64,000 bases of DNA from Notospermus geniculatus (GCA_002633025.1 NMRB01001304.1:89402-153401), one strand, 5' to 3'; positions 10,776 to 23,032 are shown, counted from the first letter of the stretch. Made by a program: numbers and translations. The notes: a model not told the origin generated them from the letters alone.

Positions 10776-11429
10776 CCTTCCTATCTTGAGGTTAGTTTTT
10801 GTGATGATGACAACCTGCTTTGGCATGCAGGTATGCTGAATGGGAATGCAGTGCCACATTTTCCATTTTTTCTGCACAAAATCTCTGCAACCCAGAACAA
10901 ATTTGCTCTCTGCACGAATCCCTCCTTGTAAATATAGTGAGCATCATCAAAATGGCACGTGTTCTCCAAACACGCCTCGTCACGTTTCACGGCAGGGCCA
11001 CCAGGATCGGACAAGAGGAGTCACACTCGGTCAACAGAGGGATTATGAGAGGCGGAGATCAGGTTCCCCGCTGGACAAGGATGTTCATGATGAGAAGGCA
11101 GGTGAAAGGGGTCGAATTTCAACGTTACACCATTGTGTGTTCGGCTATTTGAGCTAAAGCTAACACTGGCCATAAGGACCCTCCCGAGGGGAAGATCATG
11201 AAAGGTGAAAGGTTCCTTGCTGTGGGAAATGAAGAGATGAACTTTAACACAGTAGTCTGTGCGGAGGTACTGGACACTTTTAATTTGTTTAAGACAGGAA
11301 GGGCAATTACTGCCACAGAATCAGGTGGTAGTCTTCAGATCAGCCGCCACTCAGAAGATGGCACATGTAATCACACCACAATTTATTCCCATTTCACCTG
11401 TTCCCAATTCGGCCCCAATACAAATTCTA
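10776..11429. other. No recognisable feature
   Basis: Several overlapping open frames of about 100 codons occur on both strands between 10820 and 11506, but none has family motifs or a consistent reading frame. I treat them as chance. Confidence 0.4.
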
Positions 11430-11669
11430 TAGACTGTTCGCGAATTGACGTAAACGACAAAGATCTGCGCACTTCCGCTGAAATTTCAACCACAACCTCG
11501 TTCTGAAACTGAATGACGTCACGCAGACAACCCCACGACAGTGACGTCGAAGACGTTGCATCAGACTCGACCATTGCTGAATCATGGATGACGTCACATC
11601 AACTGGTATTGAGGTTCTGGTTGAGATTTCAGCGGAAGTGTGCAGATCTGCGAATTCGAGAATCATCTA
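11430..11669. mobile_element. 240-bp TA-flanked MITE, copy 2
   Basis: Same family and orientation as 5671-5909. The ends are TAGACTGTTCGCGAATTGAC and GAATTCGAGAATCATCTA. The interior shares the segment reading CTCGACCATTGCTGAATC. Confidence 0.85.
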
Positions 11670-13305
11670 TTGCTAACTCCTAGACTTACCCATTGGAGGG
11701 TGAATTGGGTGAAGACAAAAATGGGAAGACACCGATTATACTCCCGTGGGGCACAAAACCTTGTAACCAAGGGTCAAAACCAATGAAGCTGTTGAGAAAA
11801 GATGAGGGGGGTGGGGAGTTTGGGCTGATACAAGAAGAAATATCATAAAGGAAAAGAAGCCACCAAATCCAGGAAGTATTTTGAAAGGATGGAGACAAAA
11901 GTTCACTCAGACAACCATGACAACCGAGCTGGTAAATACAGATCCCTGGAACTTAAAATGCAGGTGCAGAAAATATAATATTGCCCTTCAGCTAATGAAA
12001 CTGCAACTTCTATTTCAGGCAAACAGACAACTTCGCTGACTGATGGTCAACCAGACAGTGTCTCAAGCAGCACAAAACCTCTTCCAAAATGAAAATTAAT
12101 AATGTGATCCTGCAGCTGCGATTTAACAAGACGCATGCGGCTGACCACGTGCCAACAATGAGAAGGGTTTAAATTACCGTTCCCGACACCCTTACAAGTG
12201 CTCAAGGAGACAATAACACTCTTTACATCTGAGATTGCTGGCACAGGACCTGCAGCCTCATGTTTGACAAGGACCCTTAAGTACCCCTTTTTGTTCAAAT
12301 TTCCTACAATCAACATCACACAATGGAAATTGATACCCGGTCATCAGCAGCCTGGGAATGGAACAGTACCCTTCTAAATTTGGACCCTCTTTCGAAAACC
12401 CTCAAGTGAAAAGCTGCAGCCGTCCATTTTAAAAGTAACTTTCCACTACATTTTAGAAAACACTATAAGATCTCCACCGCTGCTGCTCAGATGTGTGGAA
12501 ATCAGACACGATGCGTTTACTGTTCATATCTTTGGTGATCACAAACATTCAGCTTGGTCCAAAGTGCACCCTTCCCCATTCTCAAATCCCTGGATCACGC
12601 TGCATCAGACAACGTTATACTCACCAACAGCCATATTGCCATAAATCTCTGCTGCCTCTATCGATGCAGAGAAGAATATATTCGATTAACAAAACAAGGC
12701 AGAAATCAGGACCCTAACGTTACATTATTACAATATTTGAACCCTGCGTGTGACCTTTCAAAATCATCTGTTATCCTCCCTAACTCAAGTGTTTGAACTA
12801 ATAACAAAACCGAATTAGCAAATGCTTTCAAAAGTCGAGCACCCTTGATGAACTAACAGTAAATTTTGCATGAAAAGACCATCCACACTTCATAAAATAC
12901 CTTCAGGGCAACTGACTTTGAAGTGAAGCGCCGTGGGCAAAATCATTGAATCCACATCACTTCCTCTGAATAATTTAGTATTTTATGCATGATAATATCT
13001 CCTGCCACAGCATAACACTATTCGACATGAATTACCAGGACGATTTTCAATTTGGTCGACTAATTTTTGCCCCCAGGTGGTGCTAAATAGACAATCAAAC
13101 AGTTTACTGAGCCTCGAAATATTCCGAAATATTCCGTGCGCTCTTCAAAGTAGCATCAAATGGTAATTAAATACCCGTTCGTTAGCTGGTGGAGTAATTA
13201 GCTTGATTAGTTTTTGCCAGCTCACTAACCTCGCCACTATGAGTTTTAACCCTCATGGACAGGATCTGACAGACGGGAAAGCATCTTCCTTCAAACTGAT
13301 GAACT
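11670..13305. other. No recognisable feature
   Basis: A 90-codon minus-strand frame at 12047-12319 has no motif I know. No repeat is evident. Confidence 0.4.
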
Positions 13306-13581
13306 TACAGTACAGGTCACAATTGACATCCCTAAATTCGCGTAAGTATGCGTAACTTGCGCAACAACTCACGAGCTATGTTACGCGTAACTTACGAGGT
13401 GAGTTACGTGGTGAGTTACGCAAATTTCGCTAGCTACGCAGTGATTTACGAGGCGAGTTACGCGATTTTGGCGAGTTTCGCAGTGAGTTACGCGAAACCA
13501 AAGCAGTTACGAGTAAGTTACGCGTAACTTACGAGTAACTTACGCGAAGCCGTAGGGATGTCAATTGTGACCTGTACTGTA
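13306..13581. mobile_element. MITE with perfect 29-bp TIRs and a GAGTTACGCG-rich interior
   Basis: TACAGTACAGGTCACAATTG begins a 29-bp end at 13306-13334 that is repeated exactly, inverted, at 13553-13581. The interior holds many copies of (G)AGTTACG, GTAACTTACG and GCGTAA in both orientations, unlike anything nearby. The ends resemble those at 41797 and 43772. TA borders the element on both sides. Confidence 0.9.
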
Positions 13582-13873
13582 TGAATGTTTTTGAAGGATG
13601 CAGCTCTAACTGCATGATACAGCATGTCCTATATTGTCCATTATTTTATTTTTTCTTTGGCTACATCCCAAATTAAATGGCTTGTTTTTGGCTAGACTGG
13701 AGAAGCGCCACCTCGTGATTGCTCCCATGGCCAAAGATGCCCAGTGGATGATGGAACAACAAGGGACTACTGAATGAGGGACGATATCAACTTCCCAGAT
13801 ATAGCTGCCATCAAGAAAGTGTTGTTTTTTGTAAGGACCATGTTTCGTTTCACATTTTCACAAATTTCATTAC

Positions 13874-14628
13874 TAGTCAACCAGCCAAAACCTCTAATAT
13901 AACTTTTGATGGCATTGGATGTTAAAGTTGTTCCAATGGGTAGTTAAGTATGACTATGAAATTGTCTTTCAGAATCACCCGTTGGCCAAGGTGATTTTGA
14001 CCTTTGAAGGTCAAATTTCAAGGTCAGAGGCCAAATAACTGACTTTACCATTGGACTCAGGAACTGAGCTTTGTACAGGAGAATGGGACCCGATGTACAG
14101 CTAACCTTTAAACGGTTGGATTTACACCCCATAAATGTATTACCAACAGATAGAAACATGGTGCCTCTTAATCACATGAGCATGTTTTTGTAGTTTTTAA
14201 CCAGTTACGTAACTGGGAACGGCGGTTTTATGTACTTTGACCCATTTTATGTTAATTTAGAGAACAACGTCATTTCTTATTACATAACAACCGAAAACAA
14301 TTAAAAACATACTTATTTGATTAAGAGGCACCATGTTTCTATCTGTTGGTAATACATTTATGGGGTGTAAATCCAACCGTTCAAAAGTTAGCTGTACATC
14401 GGGTCCCATTTTCCTGTACAAAGCTCAGTTCTTGGGTCCAATGATAAAGTCAGTTATTTGACCTTTGACATTGAAATTTGACCTTTAGAGGTCAAAATCG
14501 CCTTGGCCAACGGGTGATTCTGAAAGTTCATTCCATGACCTTACGTAATCATGCATTGGAACAACTTTAACATCCGATGCCATCAACACTTTTATTAGAG
14601 GTCTTTTTGGGTATTGGCTGGCTGACTA
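13874..14628. mobile_element. 755-bp foldback element with about 300-bp arms
   Basis: The left arm 13874-14174 and right arm 14318-14628 are inverted copies of one another at high identity, with a 143-bp loop. The right arm carries a small extra stretch near 14605. The loop contains the perfect 16-bp palindrome CCAGTTACGTAACTGG at 14201-14216. Frames in the arms do not encode anything recognisable. A foldback-type DNA element is the simplest reading; an inverted duplication is the alternative. Confidence 0.85.
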
Positions 14629-15150
14629 TACAGTACCCAGCATTCAATCCATCAACTGCCACAGAACTGTCATCTTGACGATTTTTTTTGCAAAGCAGTG
14701 CTCTTCTCGTCAGCAAAACTGACCTCCACAACAACAGCGAAAATATCACACCCGGAAAACTTCTTGCATCATTATAACTGGACGATAACAGTTCTAGATT
14801 ACCATGATAGCCTTGGGTTCATCGGACATTTTCCTTGAACCATCGCTGCTGTTGCCATTAGCGCTGTCACTTGCATTACGAAGCCAATTTCACCACCACA
14901 TTCTGCAAAAATGCCCATTTTCTGCCGATGACGTCTTCAAAGGTGATTTTTTGCTCGCAGAATCGCAAATTATAGCTTGGAGACAATGCTTAATGTGCAA
15001 GACAGCGAAGGAGGTCATAAAAGTTCATTGTAGAGTGGATGTCCCGAGGAAAAATCTGGTTCTGAGCGGCGCATGAGAAGGTCAAGGTCATGCAATGCAT
15101 CATGGGAGTCGATACTTCAGAGACAGATGTGTAGCACATTCAGTCCTCGG

Positions 15151-15495
15151 CCAGTCAGGGTTATACATGTATCTAGGCCATTTTAGAGCGGCGCTGCGCC
15201 GTGGTGCCGCTGTGCCCTTTTTAAACCCCAAGGGTGCTGTGGCCCTAAAAAATTAATCTTTTTTAGGTTTTAGTACCCCAGACCCTCTGTCATGGTCCCT
15301 TTTGGTCATATCGCCTTAGAAACTGGCTTAAATTGGCTGTTGACTGGAGTTACAGAGACCTTTTTAACTGACAAGCTTCTCAAATTCCGTTAGTAGAAAT
15401 GTCGCGAATGAAAAGTGCCCTTTTCTAGGTTGAAGTGCCCTTTTCACAAATTTTGCACCGTGCCCTTCTGAAAGCCTAGATATAACCCTGCCAGT
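15151..15495. mobile_element. CAGG-ended element (CAGGGTTATA family), duplication CCAGT
   Basis: The element is 15156-15490. It starts CAGGGTTATACATGTATCTA and ends CCTAGATATAACCCTG. CCAGT flanks it exactly (15151-15155 and 15491-15495). The interior repeats GTGCCCTTTT. It shares terminus and duplication length with the CAGGGTTTCCGCC family but has a different interior, so it is a distinct sub-family. Confidence 0.85.
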
Positions 15496-15734
15496 GCTAG
15501 TCTCCTCCGGATGGCTGCTCTGGTTTCCTTCTTAATTTGTATCGTCTGTTCAGCAAAGAGTGGCACACTTGGCACTTGGCACTCGAATTCAAAATTACAT
15601 ACTCGTCATTCTTTCAAAGATATTTACTTCCAACTTATTGGAAATACGAAAGCAACATCACCATTTCATAGGCCTATAATTAAGTCATTTGCTCCTATTC
15701 TTTGTATGTCTGCGGTTATTGAATAATGATCATA

Positions 15735-16293
15735 TGATCACCGTGGAGAATCGTCAGCACATTCACCGAGTTTCTCTGGTGGCAGCACTGTGCACCGAGG
15801 CAAAACATGGCGGCTGTGTCACGAATGTTGAAGATGTCAACTCCAAAGCGGGGAGCAAATGTACCGAAGATGAAACCTATACGCACATAGACTATGCCGA
15901 GGATGACCTCCAGTTTATCGTCTACTAATCTGAAGCTTCTTTCATTGGAATTACGTGGTCAATTTTACATTTGAAGTGGAAAAGCTCAAGTGTCACTCCG
16001 TGGAAACTGCGGTCGATAAAACGCCGTCCCAACTCTACGAACATTTCCACTTCAAACAAAGAAACAACACTCCTTCAGCACCTATATTTCGGCTTGTTCT
16101 ATTGCAAATTATCACTAGATCATCCTCGAATTTACTTAAACTCGCTCACCTCGACCAAAACTGTCCATCTGTCGCGTTTTAGTGGGCAACACACACATCG
16201 ATATGTCACACTGCCGCCATGTTTTGACTCGGTGCACAGCGCTGCCACCAGAAAAACTCGGTGCATGCGCTGACGATTCTCCACGGTGATGAT
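15735..16293. mobile_element. About 557-bp element with roughly 95-bp inverted ends
   Basis: The left end from ATCACCGTGGAGAATCGTCA and the right end finishing TGACGATTCTCCACGGTGAT pair over about 95 bp, including GGTGGCAGC.CTGTGCACCGAG and AAAACATGGCGGC. Frames inside (15689-15928 and 15971-16273) do not resemble a transposase. The target duplication is uncertain. Confidence 0.8.
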
Positions 16294-16480
16294 GCACTTT
16301 AACCTTATGTAAGTTGAGATCACTGCTTAGAACATGAAAAACGTGAAAAATTGTAACAAGTACTGTTATGTAAACCACAGATGAGAAAAAGTGAAAAAAT
16401 CCCATGAGTTTCTGTGTCAAAAAGATTTCCTATTGATTATCCTGCTACAGGGATCTGGTTTACTCCAACATGATGGTGAA

Positions 16481-16755
16481 GAGTTGTTCTAATAGCCTAG
16501 TGGTTTATCACATCTGCTTAGCAAGCGGCAGGTCCTGGGTTCAAATCCAGCATTGGCCATATGGGATTAATCATCCCTGGTTCTTCAAATCAGTCACATG
16601 GGGCAAAAGCCTTAGTGCCTTGTACCTTGTGCCTTTGGAAGGACAAAAAAAGACCACCATCCAAGTGAGGAACACGAGTAGCTTGAGATGGTCTCTTCCA
16701 TACTTACCAGGACCAACAGTGCTTTGGCTTTGGCCCTGGTGGAAAAATACACTTC
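16481..16755 (+). mobile_element. tRNA-derived SINE (main family), near full length
   Basis: The head has A-box TAGCCTAGTGGTTTATCACA and B-box GGTCCTGGGTTCAAATCC. The body follows with CATATGGGATTAATCATCCC, TTGTACCTTGTGCCTTTGGA, CCAAGTGAGGAACA, CTTGAGATGGTCTCTTCC and a 3' end GCCCTGGTGGAAAAATAC. It ends immediately before the MITE at 16758. Pol III-type boxes are visible, but nothing shows that this copy is transcribed. Confidence 0.9.
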
Positions 16756-16757
16756 AA

Positions 16758-17002
16758 TAGACCATTCTCAAATTCGCAAATCTGTACACTTCTGCCGAAA
16801 TCTAAACCAGAACCTCAATCTGAAACCAGTTGACATGACGCCATCCATGATTCAGCAATGGTCGAGTCTGAGGCAACGTCTTTGACGTCACTGCCGTGGG
16901 GTTGTCTGCGTTACATCATTCAGTTTCAGATCGAGGTTGTGGTTGAGATTTCGGCGGAAGTGCACAGATTTTTGTCGTTTACGTCACTTTGAGAACGGTC
17001 TA
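16758..17002. mobile_element. 240-bp TA-flanked MITE, copy 3 (reversed)
   Basis: Same family as 5671 and 11430, but its interior (GATTCAGCAATGGTCGAG) is in opposite orientation. It directly follows the SINE 3' tail, with TA at both edges. Confidence 0.85.
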
Positions 17003-18212
17003 TACAAGACACTTTACGATTAAGGACAACTTGGTCTGTCCCAGACATGTCCTCAAAGGTTCCACGAGCAAAATGACGCCATAGTGTTTCCGTCGTATCG
17101 CCAGACCATTTAGGGTCTCAGCTGTAAGCCATTCACCAGGCTGTCAGAGTGGACGGTTATATGATACCCTCTAGGTTGATGGCTTCATAAATTCCATTAA
17201 ATATTTATCGAGTATTGCTCCCTTAACAGGTCAGAGTGGCTGAGATTGCTCCTGTATCATATGAAGGTGTTACAAGGGGATCAGGTTCTAAGTCGACAGC
17301 GCTAGATCCTATAATATCAGCCAGGATGTTTGTCTGGGCATATGTTAGGTGAGGAATAAGTAGCCAATTAGGGTAGAAAGCTTATGGTAGGGTTCCATAT
17401 CAGGTCAAGTTGGAAATTTTGGGAACAAAAATTTCCTTAATGGAGAAAGTATAGGCCTAGGCCCATCAGGTCATTTGCATATGTCAGATGGACTGAAAAA
17501 CAAAACCTTTATTTTTTTCCTATGACTCTGCATAATTTAAAACGTATCCCAGCTGGCAGTCAGATTGTCCAAGAGTCAATCTCCCCACTGTCATGACTGT
17601 CAGTGTGAGACTCTGGCTAAGCCTCTGCCCTAACTGGCTCAACCCAACCAGGAGGGGTTGGCCTACCCAACTGGTAGAGATGGTTATGTGAATGTGTAGC
17701 CTTGCACACTTTGTGACAGCCAGAGTGTTTTCTTCCTAGGAAGCGGACCTTGATGTGGACTTCACAGGGTAAGAGCTCGGGTTAAAATATTCAAATTACA
17801 CTCGAGACGGCCATTTTCAGAAATTTTCTGTTATACCCCCTCATCCAGGGAAAAAAATAACTCCTTAAAAGGTATGATGAGCTTGATACATTTTCTGTTC
17901 AATATTTGTGAGAATTTTTCTTGTTACCAACAAAGATCCACATCTGTTGAAATATTGAAATTGACACTTCATATCATAACATGCACTCCATTACTTGACA
18001 AGTGAACAGTTGAAGAAATAATTATCGTCCGCGGCAACATCAAGGGTGGCAGTTGCATGACGGTAGATGACTTGCGGATAATGGTGGACATAAAATCAAT
18101 TAAAAGGTTTGAGACTTTATTCAGAATCTTATTCTTGATATGACTTTGTCATAATCACAAAATTGTGATGAAAAATTTTGGATGGTGCACTCTGCCATTC
18201 TCCTTCTTTTGG
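17003..18212. other. No recognisable feature
   Basis: Mixed DNA. I found no supported gene or repeat. Confidence 0.4.
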
Positions 18213-18285
18213 CCACCTTAAAGGCACTGCATCAGAGAGATTTCTTGTGCGAATTGGCTCTCAATGGGCAATTCACCAGGCCTCA
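18213..18285. mobile_element. Partial AAGGCxCTGC element
   Basis: TTAAAGGCACTGCATC and AATTGGCTCTCAATGGGCAA match one half of the MITE at 60138-60316. The other half is missing. Confidence 0.45.
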
Positions 18286-18924
18286 TCCAACTGGCATCAA
18301 TGTATCAGCCAATCAACATGACGTAAATTTGATTCGGCACCAATGACGAAAGTTAATGAACTGACCTTTGACGAAGGAATCGAGCGTATAAAAATATTTG
18401 TAACCGCTGTATCCTTGAAAATTAAAAAGAGATTATTTCTTCATGAGATTGATAATGATCGACTACCCACTTTAAAACTTTTGATATTCAAATACGCCAC
18501 ACTCTTTTCGAAATTCAATATTGCTGTCTTTCAAATAAGATTTTTAAAAATCTTTCATCAAACCCCTACAAAACGTTTGAACCGACCTAAGTGGCATGAA
18601 CCAAGGTCATGAATCTTAAATGAAAAGACCAACCTTATAGATTATTTAGCATCTTAAAATGCGACTAATCCCTAGAGATATAAAACAATGGTAAAAAGAA
18701 AAAGACTAGAAAATAGCACAGCTATCTTATTACATTTGTATTCCTTACTGACTAATTAGCAAAGTTTGTTCCATTAGCTCCAATAAATGATTTAGGCTGC
18801 CATCAGAAAATGACAAATAAATACAGTTACTGCCGCCACGCAAATCCAAGGTCCCGCACTAGCATCAAGTGCCTCCATTATTATGGAGACTACAGACTGT
18901 TCCAAAATTAAACTTTTACCATTT

Positions 18925-19520
18925 TTTGATGTTATAGTTTTTACAATTTTTATTTCTTTTTAATTAATTTTTATTTTTTACAAATCAATATTCATTTATT
19001 TTACTTTTATTTATTTTAAATATTATTGTTATAGTTTTTACAATTTTATTTCTTTTAATTCATTTTTATTTTTTACAAATTAATATTTACTTATTTTACT
19101 TTTATTTATTTTTTACAAATTAATTACTGTATATGATTTTTTTTGTACAATTTATTTATTTTTGTCTGATGTTACAGTTTTTACAATTTAATTTCTTTTC
19201 ATTAATTTTTATGTTTTACAAATTAATATTTATTTTATTTTTATATATTTCGTACAAATTAATTATTGTATTTTTATTTTATTTATTTTTGTACAATTTA
19301 TTTATTTTTAAATTTTGATGTTATAGTTTTTACAATTTCTTCAATTTCATTTCTTTTTAATTTATTTTTATTTTTTACAAAGTAATATTTATGTTATTTC
19401 ATTTATTTATTTTTTACAAATTATTGTTTATTTTTGTACAATTTTTTAATTATTTAGTTTTTTATTTTTTTCAATACACTAACGTCAATTCATTTTTTCT
19501 AAATTTTGTGCAATGTTTTC
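18925..19520. repeat. AT-rich degenerate tandem array
   Basis: A module beginning GATGTTATAGTTTTTACAAT or close to it, followed by ATTTCTTTT and TTTTACAAA.TAATATT, recurs about four times (starts near 18928, 19030, 19168 and 19317) with spacing of about 100-150 bp. The stretch is almost wholly A and T. Open frames here are compositional. Confidence 0.8.
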
Positions 19521-19982
19521 TTGCAACCAAATAAAAATTTTGAAACATGAAAATCATATCACTACATGACGTTGAAACTTAGGGAGGTCCATCAAGTAAT
19601 GTACCCTTTGGGGTAAAAACAGGAAGACAACTTGGAGTACCCCATAAGAGTAATCTCGGCAGTCTGATGAGTTGATTGGTCGACATAAAGCCACACCTAA
19701 TTGAATCAACTCCAGAATAACAGGAAGATTCCCAGGTGTGATCCTCTCTGGCCATGTTATGGTTACATTCATGTTGGTTATTATATTACAAGTGACCATA
19801 ATGTCCTTCACTAGAGGTTGATGGGTTCTGACAGCAGGACACAGGGACATAATGTCAGCTGTAATAGCCTGAGACCATTATCTAATACAGAAGGCCATCA
19901 GGGATATTCCACTACAAGAGACCAAAGGTCCTTTCTACACTGGCAATATTTTCCAACATTCAGAGTAACACCTTGTTGGAAA

Positions 19983-20366
19983 AAGCCTCAATAACCTAGT
20001 GGTTATCACGTCCACATGGGAAGCGGCAGGTCCCGGGTTCGAATCCATCCTGGGCCATATGGGAATCATCCCTCGTTGTTCAGTCCATCATATGGGACAG
20101 TAAGCCGTGGTGCCTTAAAACTTGTGCTTTTGCAAGGCCCATAAAAGATGCCATCCAAGTGAGGGACATGAAGCGGTGAATCCACTGTCGGGATTTGGGC
20201 TAGAGATGGGGTTGCGATCACCTTATATGGCAATCGGAAGTCCTTAAAGGTGACTGCAAGGGAACACAACCCCGTCTCAAGCCAAAATAGCAGCTTGAGA
20301 TGGCCTCCTCCAAAGCTTAACCTAGGACCAATAATGCTTTCGCTTCAGTTCTGGTGAAAAATCCAA
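19983..20366 (+). mobile_element. Main-family SINE carrying an internal insertion
   Basis: The head at 19988-20048 has AACCTAGTGGTTATCACGTC and GGTCCCGGGTTCGAATCC. The body continues to CCAAGTGAGGGACATGAAG at about 20173 and resumes with AGCTTGAGATGGCCTCCTCC at about 20292, ending near GGTGAAAAATCC. The roughly 118 bp between are absent from the other copies. Confidence 0.85.
20194..20286. mobile_element. Small MITE nested in the SINE
   Basis: TTGGGCTAGAGATGGGGTTG on the left matches the complement of CAACCCCGTCTCAAGCCAAA on the right, with CACC and GGTG also paired further in. The SINE is broken around it. About 20 bp to its left (GGTGAATCCACTGTCGGGAT) is neither SINE nor clearly MITE. Confidence 0.6.
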
Positions 20367-20830
20367 TGCAATCCTGCATTCGCTGGTGGCTGTTGATGTA
20401 GTCGCTACACTGCCAAGTCCTGGCTAACACAATGAATATACCAGAATGGAAAAGGTGCACTCAGTATTGGACCAGATGGCAGTTTTTGTCATACGGAAGT
20501 CTGTTTCTCACCGACCATCAACAAATCCTATAACAACATCAGTCTTGCCTCCAGAAGTGAGTCCACAACAACCTGGTATGACAATGGAAAATCAATCCTT
20601 CTTCACTTTGTGATGAACCTGAAGAAACACAGCAACGGATTTTAACTTGCGGCGATATGGCATTGGATGACGACAGCATAGAAGTTTTTTTAGCCCTTGC
20701 ATTGCCAAGACCAATTTCCGCGCAAATGAATTGTAAAAAAGCTCAAAAGGCGCCTGAAACCAATCACATGGATATCATTGCGGAAGCCACATTATCAGGA
20801 AGAGCTTCACCAGAGTACCAACATGACAAA

Positions 20831-20961
20831 GGGCTGTATGCATGGGTCGGACTTCAGCCACACTTTCATTAAAGTCTGACTTTTTTCAATGCTTCAAGCA
20901 AATAGAAAGTCTAACTTGAGCTAAATACTTTAGGCTGAAATCCGACCTGTGCATGGGGCCC
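20831..20961. mobile_element. GGGC-ended palindromic MITE
   Basis: The left GGGCTGTATGCATGGGTCGG pairs with the right CCGACCTGTGCATGGGGCCC; GACTTCAGCC and GGCTGAAATC continue the arms. It belongs with the other GGGCC-ended short palindromic elements in the window. Confidence 0.65.
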
Positions 20962-21699
20962 AAAGTTTCTTTGAGAAAGTCAGAAGTTTGCCAGTGAGGC
21001 AGGCCAGAAATCTCACATCAAATAGGCCTGTCTTAGGTCTAAATGCAAAGTGCTTCATGGTAGGCCTACACCTACCATTTCTAATTCTGCCGTGCTGAAG
21101 TCAAAATTATCGCCAACTGCAGGTAATGCATCACAAAGCATACATGCAAGAATCTCGCTAGAAAAACACACCATTGACGAATTCAAGATATCGTCATCAT
21201 ACCATCAGTTCTATCGCATTAATCTCCTGCAGTTTCTACCAAAAGCAGATTAATCAATTTGCCAGCATATTCCCAATCAAAACTTTCTGTCAATCAATCA
21301 GTTGAAAATCTATTGCCATCAGTCATGGAAGAGAAACCAGAGACACCTGGCCACAGAAAGATGAACTAAGGACAATACTCGGTTTCAATAGCTCGAATTT
21401 CACCGAGGCCATTGCTTCACCAGGGAAATAACCTGATAGACATCTAGTTCTTTTCCTATGATTACCATTGATTTATCAGTATCTGTGGCCTTTGGGGAGC
21501 ACTCATGAAGCACATTGGCAAGTGTAGCGGACTCAGCGGACTCATGAACCTCATGAGTCAAGTTACACAGAGATAGGCCATGGGGCCAATTCCTCCTTGA
21601 ATAGCTGCTTCATACTCCCGTTCACTGCTGGTCTGAAAGGATCAAGTGAGGCTGAATGGGTGAATGTCGTCCAGTCCTGATCCTACACACTAATTCCTA

Positions 21700-21810
21700 G
21701 CCCAAGCCCCTAACCCTAACCCCAACCCTGACCCTCAACCCTTGTCACTGACCCCTACCCTAATCCTAAACCTAGTCCTGACCCTAACCGTCAACGCTAA
21801 TCATCCTAAC
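21700..21810. repeat. Degenerate telomere-like CCCTAA repeat
   Basis: A run of CCCTAACCC, CCCCAACCCTGACCC, CCTAATCCTAAACC and CCTGACCCTAACC variants. It resembles an eroded interstitial stretch of CCCTAA. The TTAGGG type is usual for animals, so this fits but does not define the organism. Confidence 0.6.
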
Positions 21811-22014
21811 TCCGTAACTTGGATACACTAGTTTGGACGACATTAACACTTTGTGCTCAAGTGAGCACTGAATAAGTTGCTCTTTGAGTTCCCTAGAAAG
21901 GTTTCAAGAGAGACTGGGGTGATGTGGATGGCTTTGATTCTGTTTCGAATCCTTCTTAGGGCCTACCTCTCCACCAACATTCATGACCCTGAGTCTTCCA
22001 GTTGCGAAATGTGC

Positions 22015-22100
22015 CAGTTTACAGACACACAGACGGACGCCACTCAGTATACATATGAATAGCTCCACTGACCTTTGGTCAGCTGAGCTAAAAAGGGGCA
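22015..22100 (+). repeat. Dispersed repeat ending GACCTTTGGTCAGCTGAGCTA
   Basis: ACAGACACACAGACGGACGC is followed by TAGCTCCACTGACCTTTGG and CAGCTGAGCTAAA. A close copy lies at 49070-49145. The ACAGACAG start and the fixed CAGCTGAGCTAAA end suggest the 3' end of a retroposon, but I cannot name it. Confidence 0.5.
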
Positions 22101-22161
22101 AATGCATCACATCATCATCTCAAATACAGAACTTCGATTGGAACTTGTTCACTTTTCATCC

Positions 22162-22306
22162 TTAAAGGCCCGTTTCCACATGAGCGTACATGAGCTGCGT
22201 GATGTGTTAAATCTTTTGTTATTTTCCGCCGCTCTGCTTCCAAACAATGCCAATGGGCGAAGCGTCATAACGCAGCGTAAAATGCTCATGTGGAAACGGG
22301 CCTTAA
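22162..22306. mobile_element. TTAA-flanked MITE, about 145 bp
   Basis: TTAA at 22162-22165 and 22303-22306. The inner ends AGGCCCGTTTCCACATGAGC and GCTCATGTGGAAACGGGCC pair with one base offset. A TTAA duplication is typical of piggyBac and Kolobok-type elements. Confidence 0.75.
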
Positions 22307-23032
22307 CAATCTGCAGCCAGTTCGCACTGTTATTAACATCTTTGGTCACACCGCTTCCAGCGCCACCCTGTCGGGATAACAAGACAGGCAAGTTGCTCAT
22401 TATCATTGTGGACAACATAATCCATTCATCCTGAAGGAATGAGACACCTTCTTTTGACATGATGAAATCAACAAAGCCAAACATTGGCAATTTCCTCTTT
22501 GCGGGACAAATATTGTCGCTACCTTGCAAACATGTAAACACACCCCAAGCAATGATCAACACCAAAATGCAATTAATTCCCGATGCGCTGGAGCTGAGAC
22601 AGGTGCTTCGTGGGAAAAACAGGTGGACCGCGCATCATCATTGGGATCAATCGGAAAATCCAATTGTTTGTCAGCGGTTTGGGAAAAACTACCACGGCCA
22701 ATGACAAAAGGAATGGGTTCCATTTTTCTGTCCGTCTGTCCGTATTTTTTAAGTCCGTCGTACATTTGGGTCAGCTTGAGATGTATTTCTTCATTGGTAT
22801 GAAAAATTCGTCAGCAAACGAGATTGAATTTTTGCCGGTATGCTACTTATCTGGGTCAGTCAACTCTCCACCTTTCCATGGCTCAATCACCTCTGGATTG
22901 AGAGTGAAGTGGAATTAGGACCATCACTAATGGTGGAGAATCAAGATCACTGTCCACAAGTCCAAATGTTCCTTCATCAGAAGGTGCTGAAAATTTACTC
23001 ATCAAAAGGTTTACCAGTCCGAGGGTTCACCA

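Noticed and set aside
16481-16555. Functional tRNA gene
   Set aside because: A- and B-box-like sequences are present but no cloverleaf with a proper acceptor stem, and the sequence continues into the SINE body as in the other copies.
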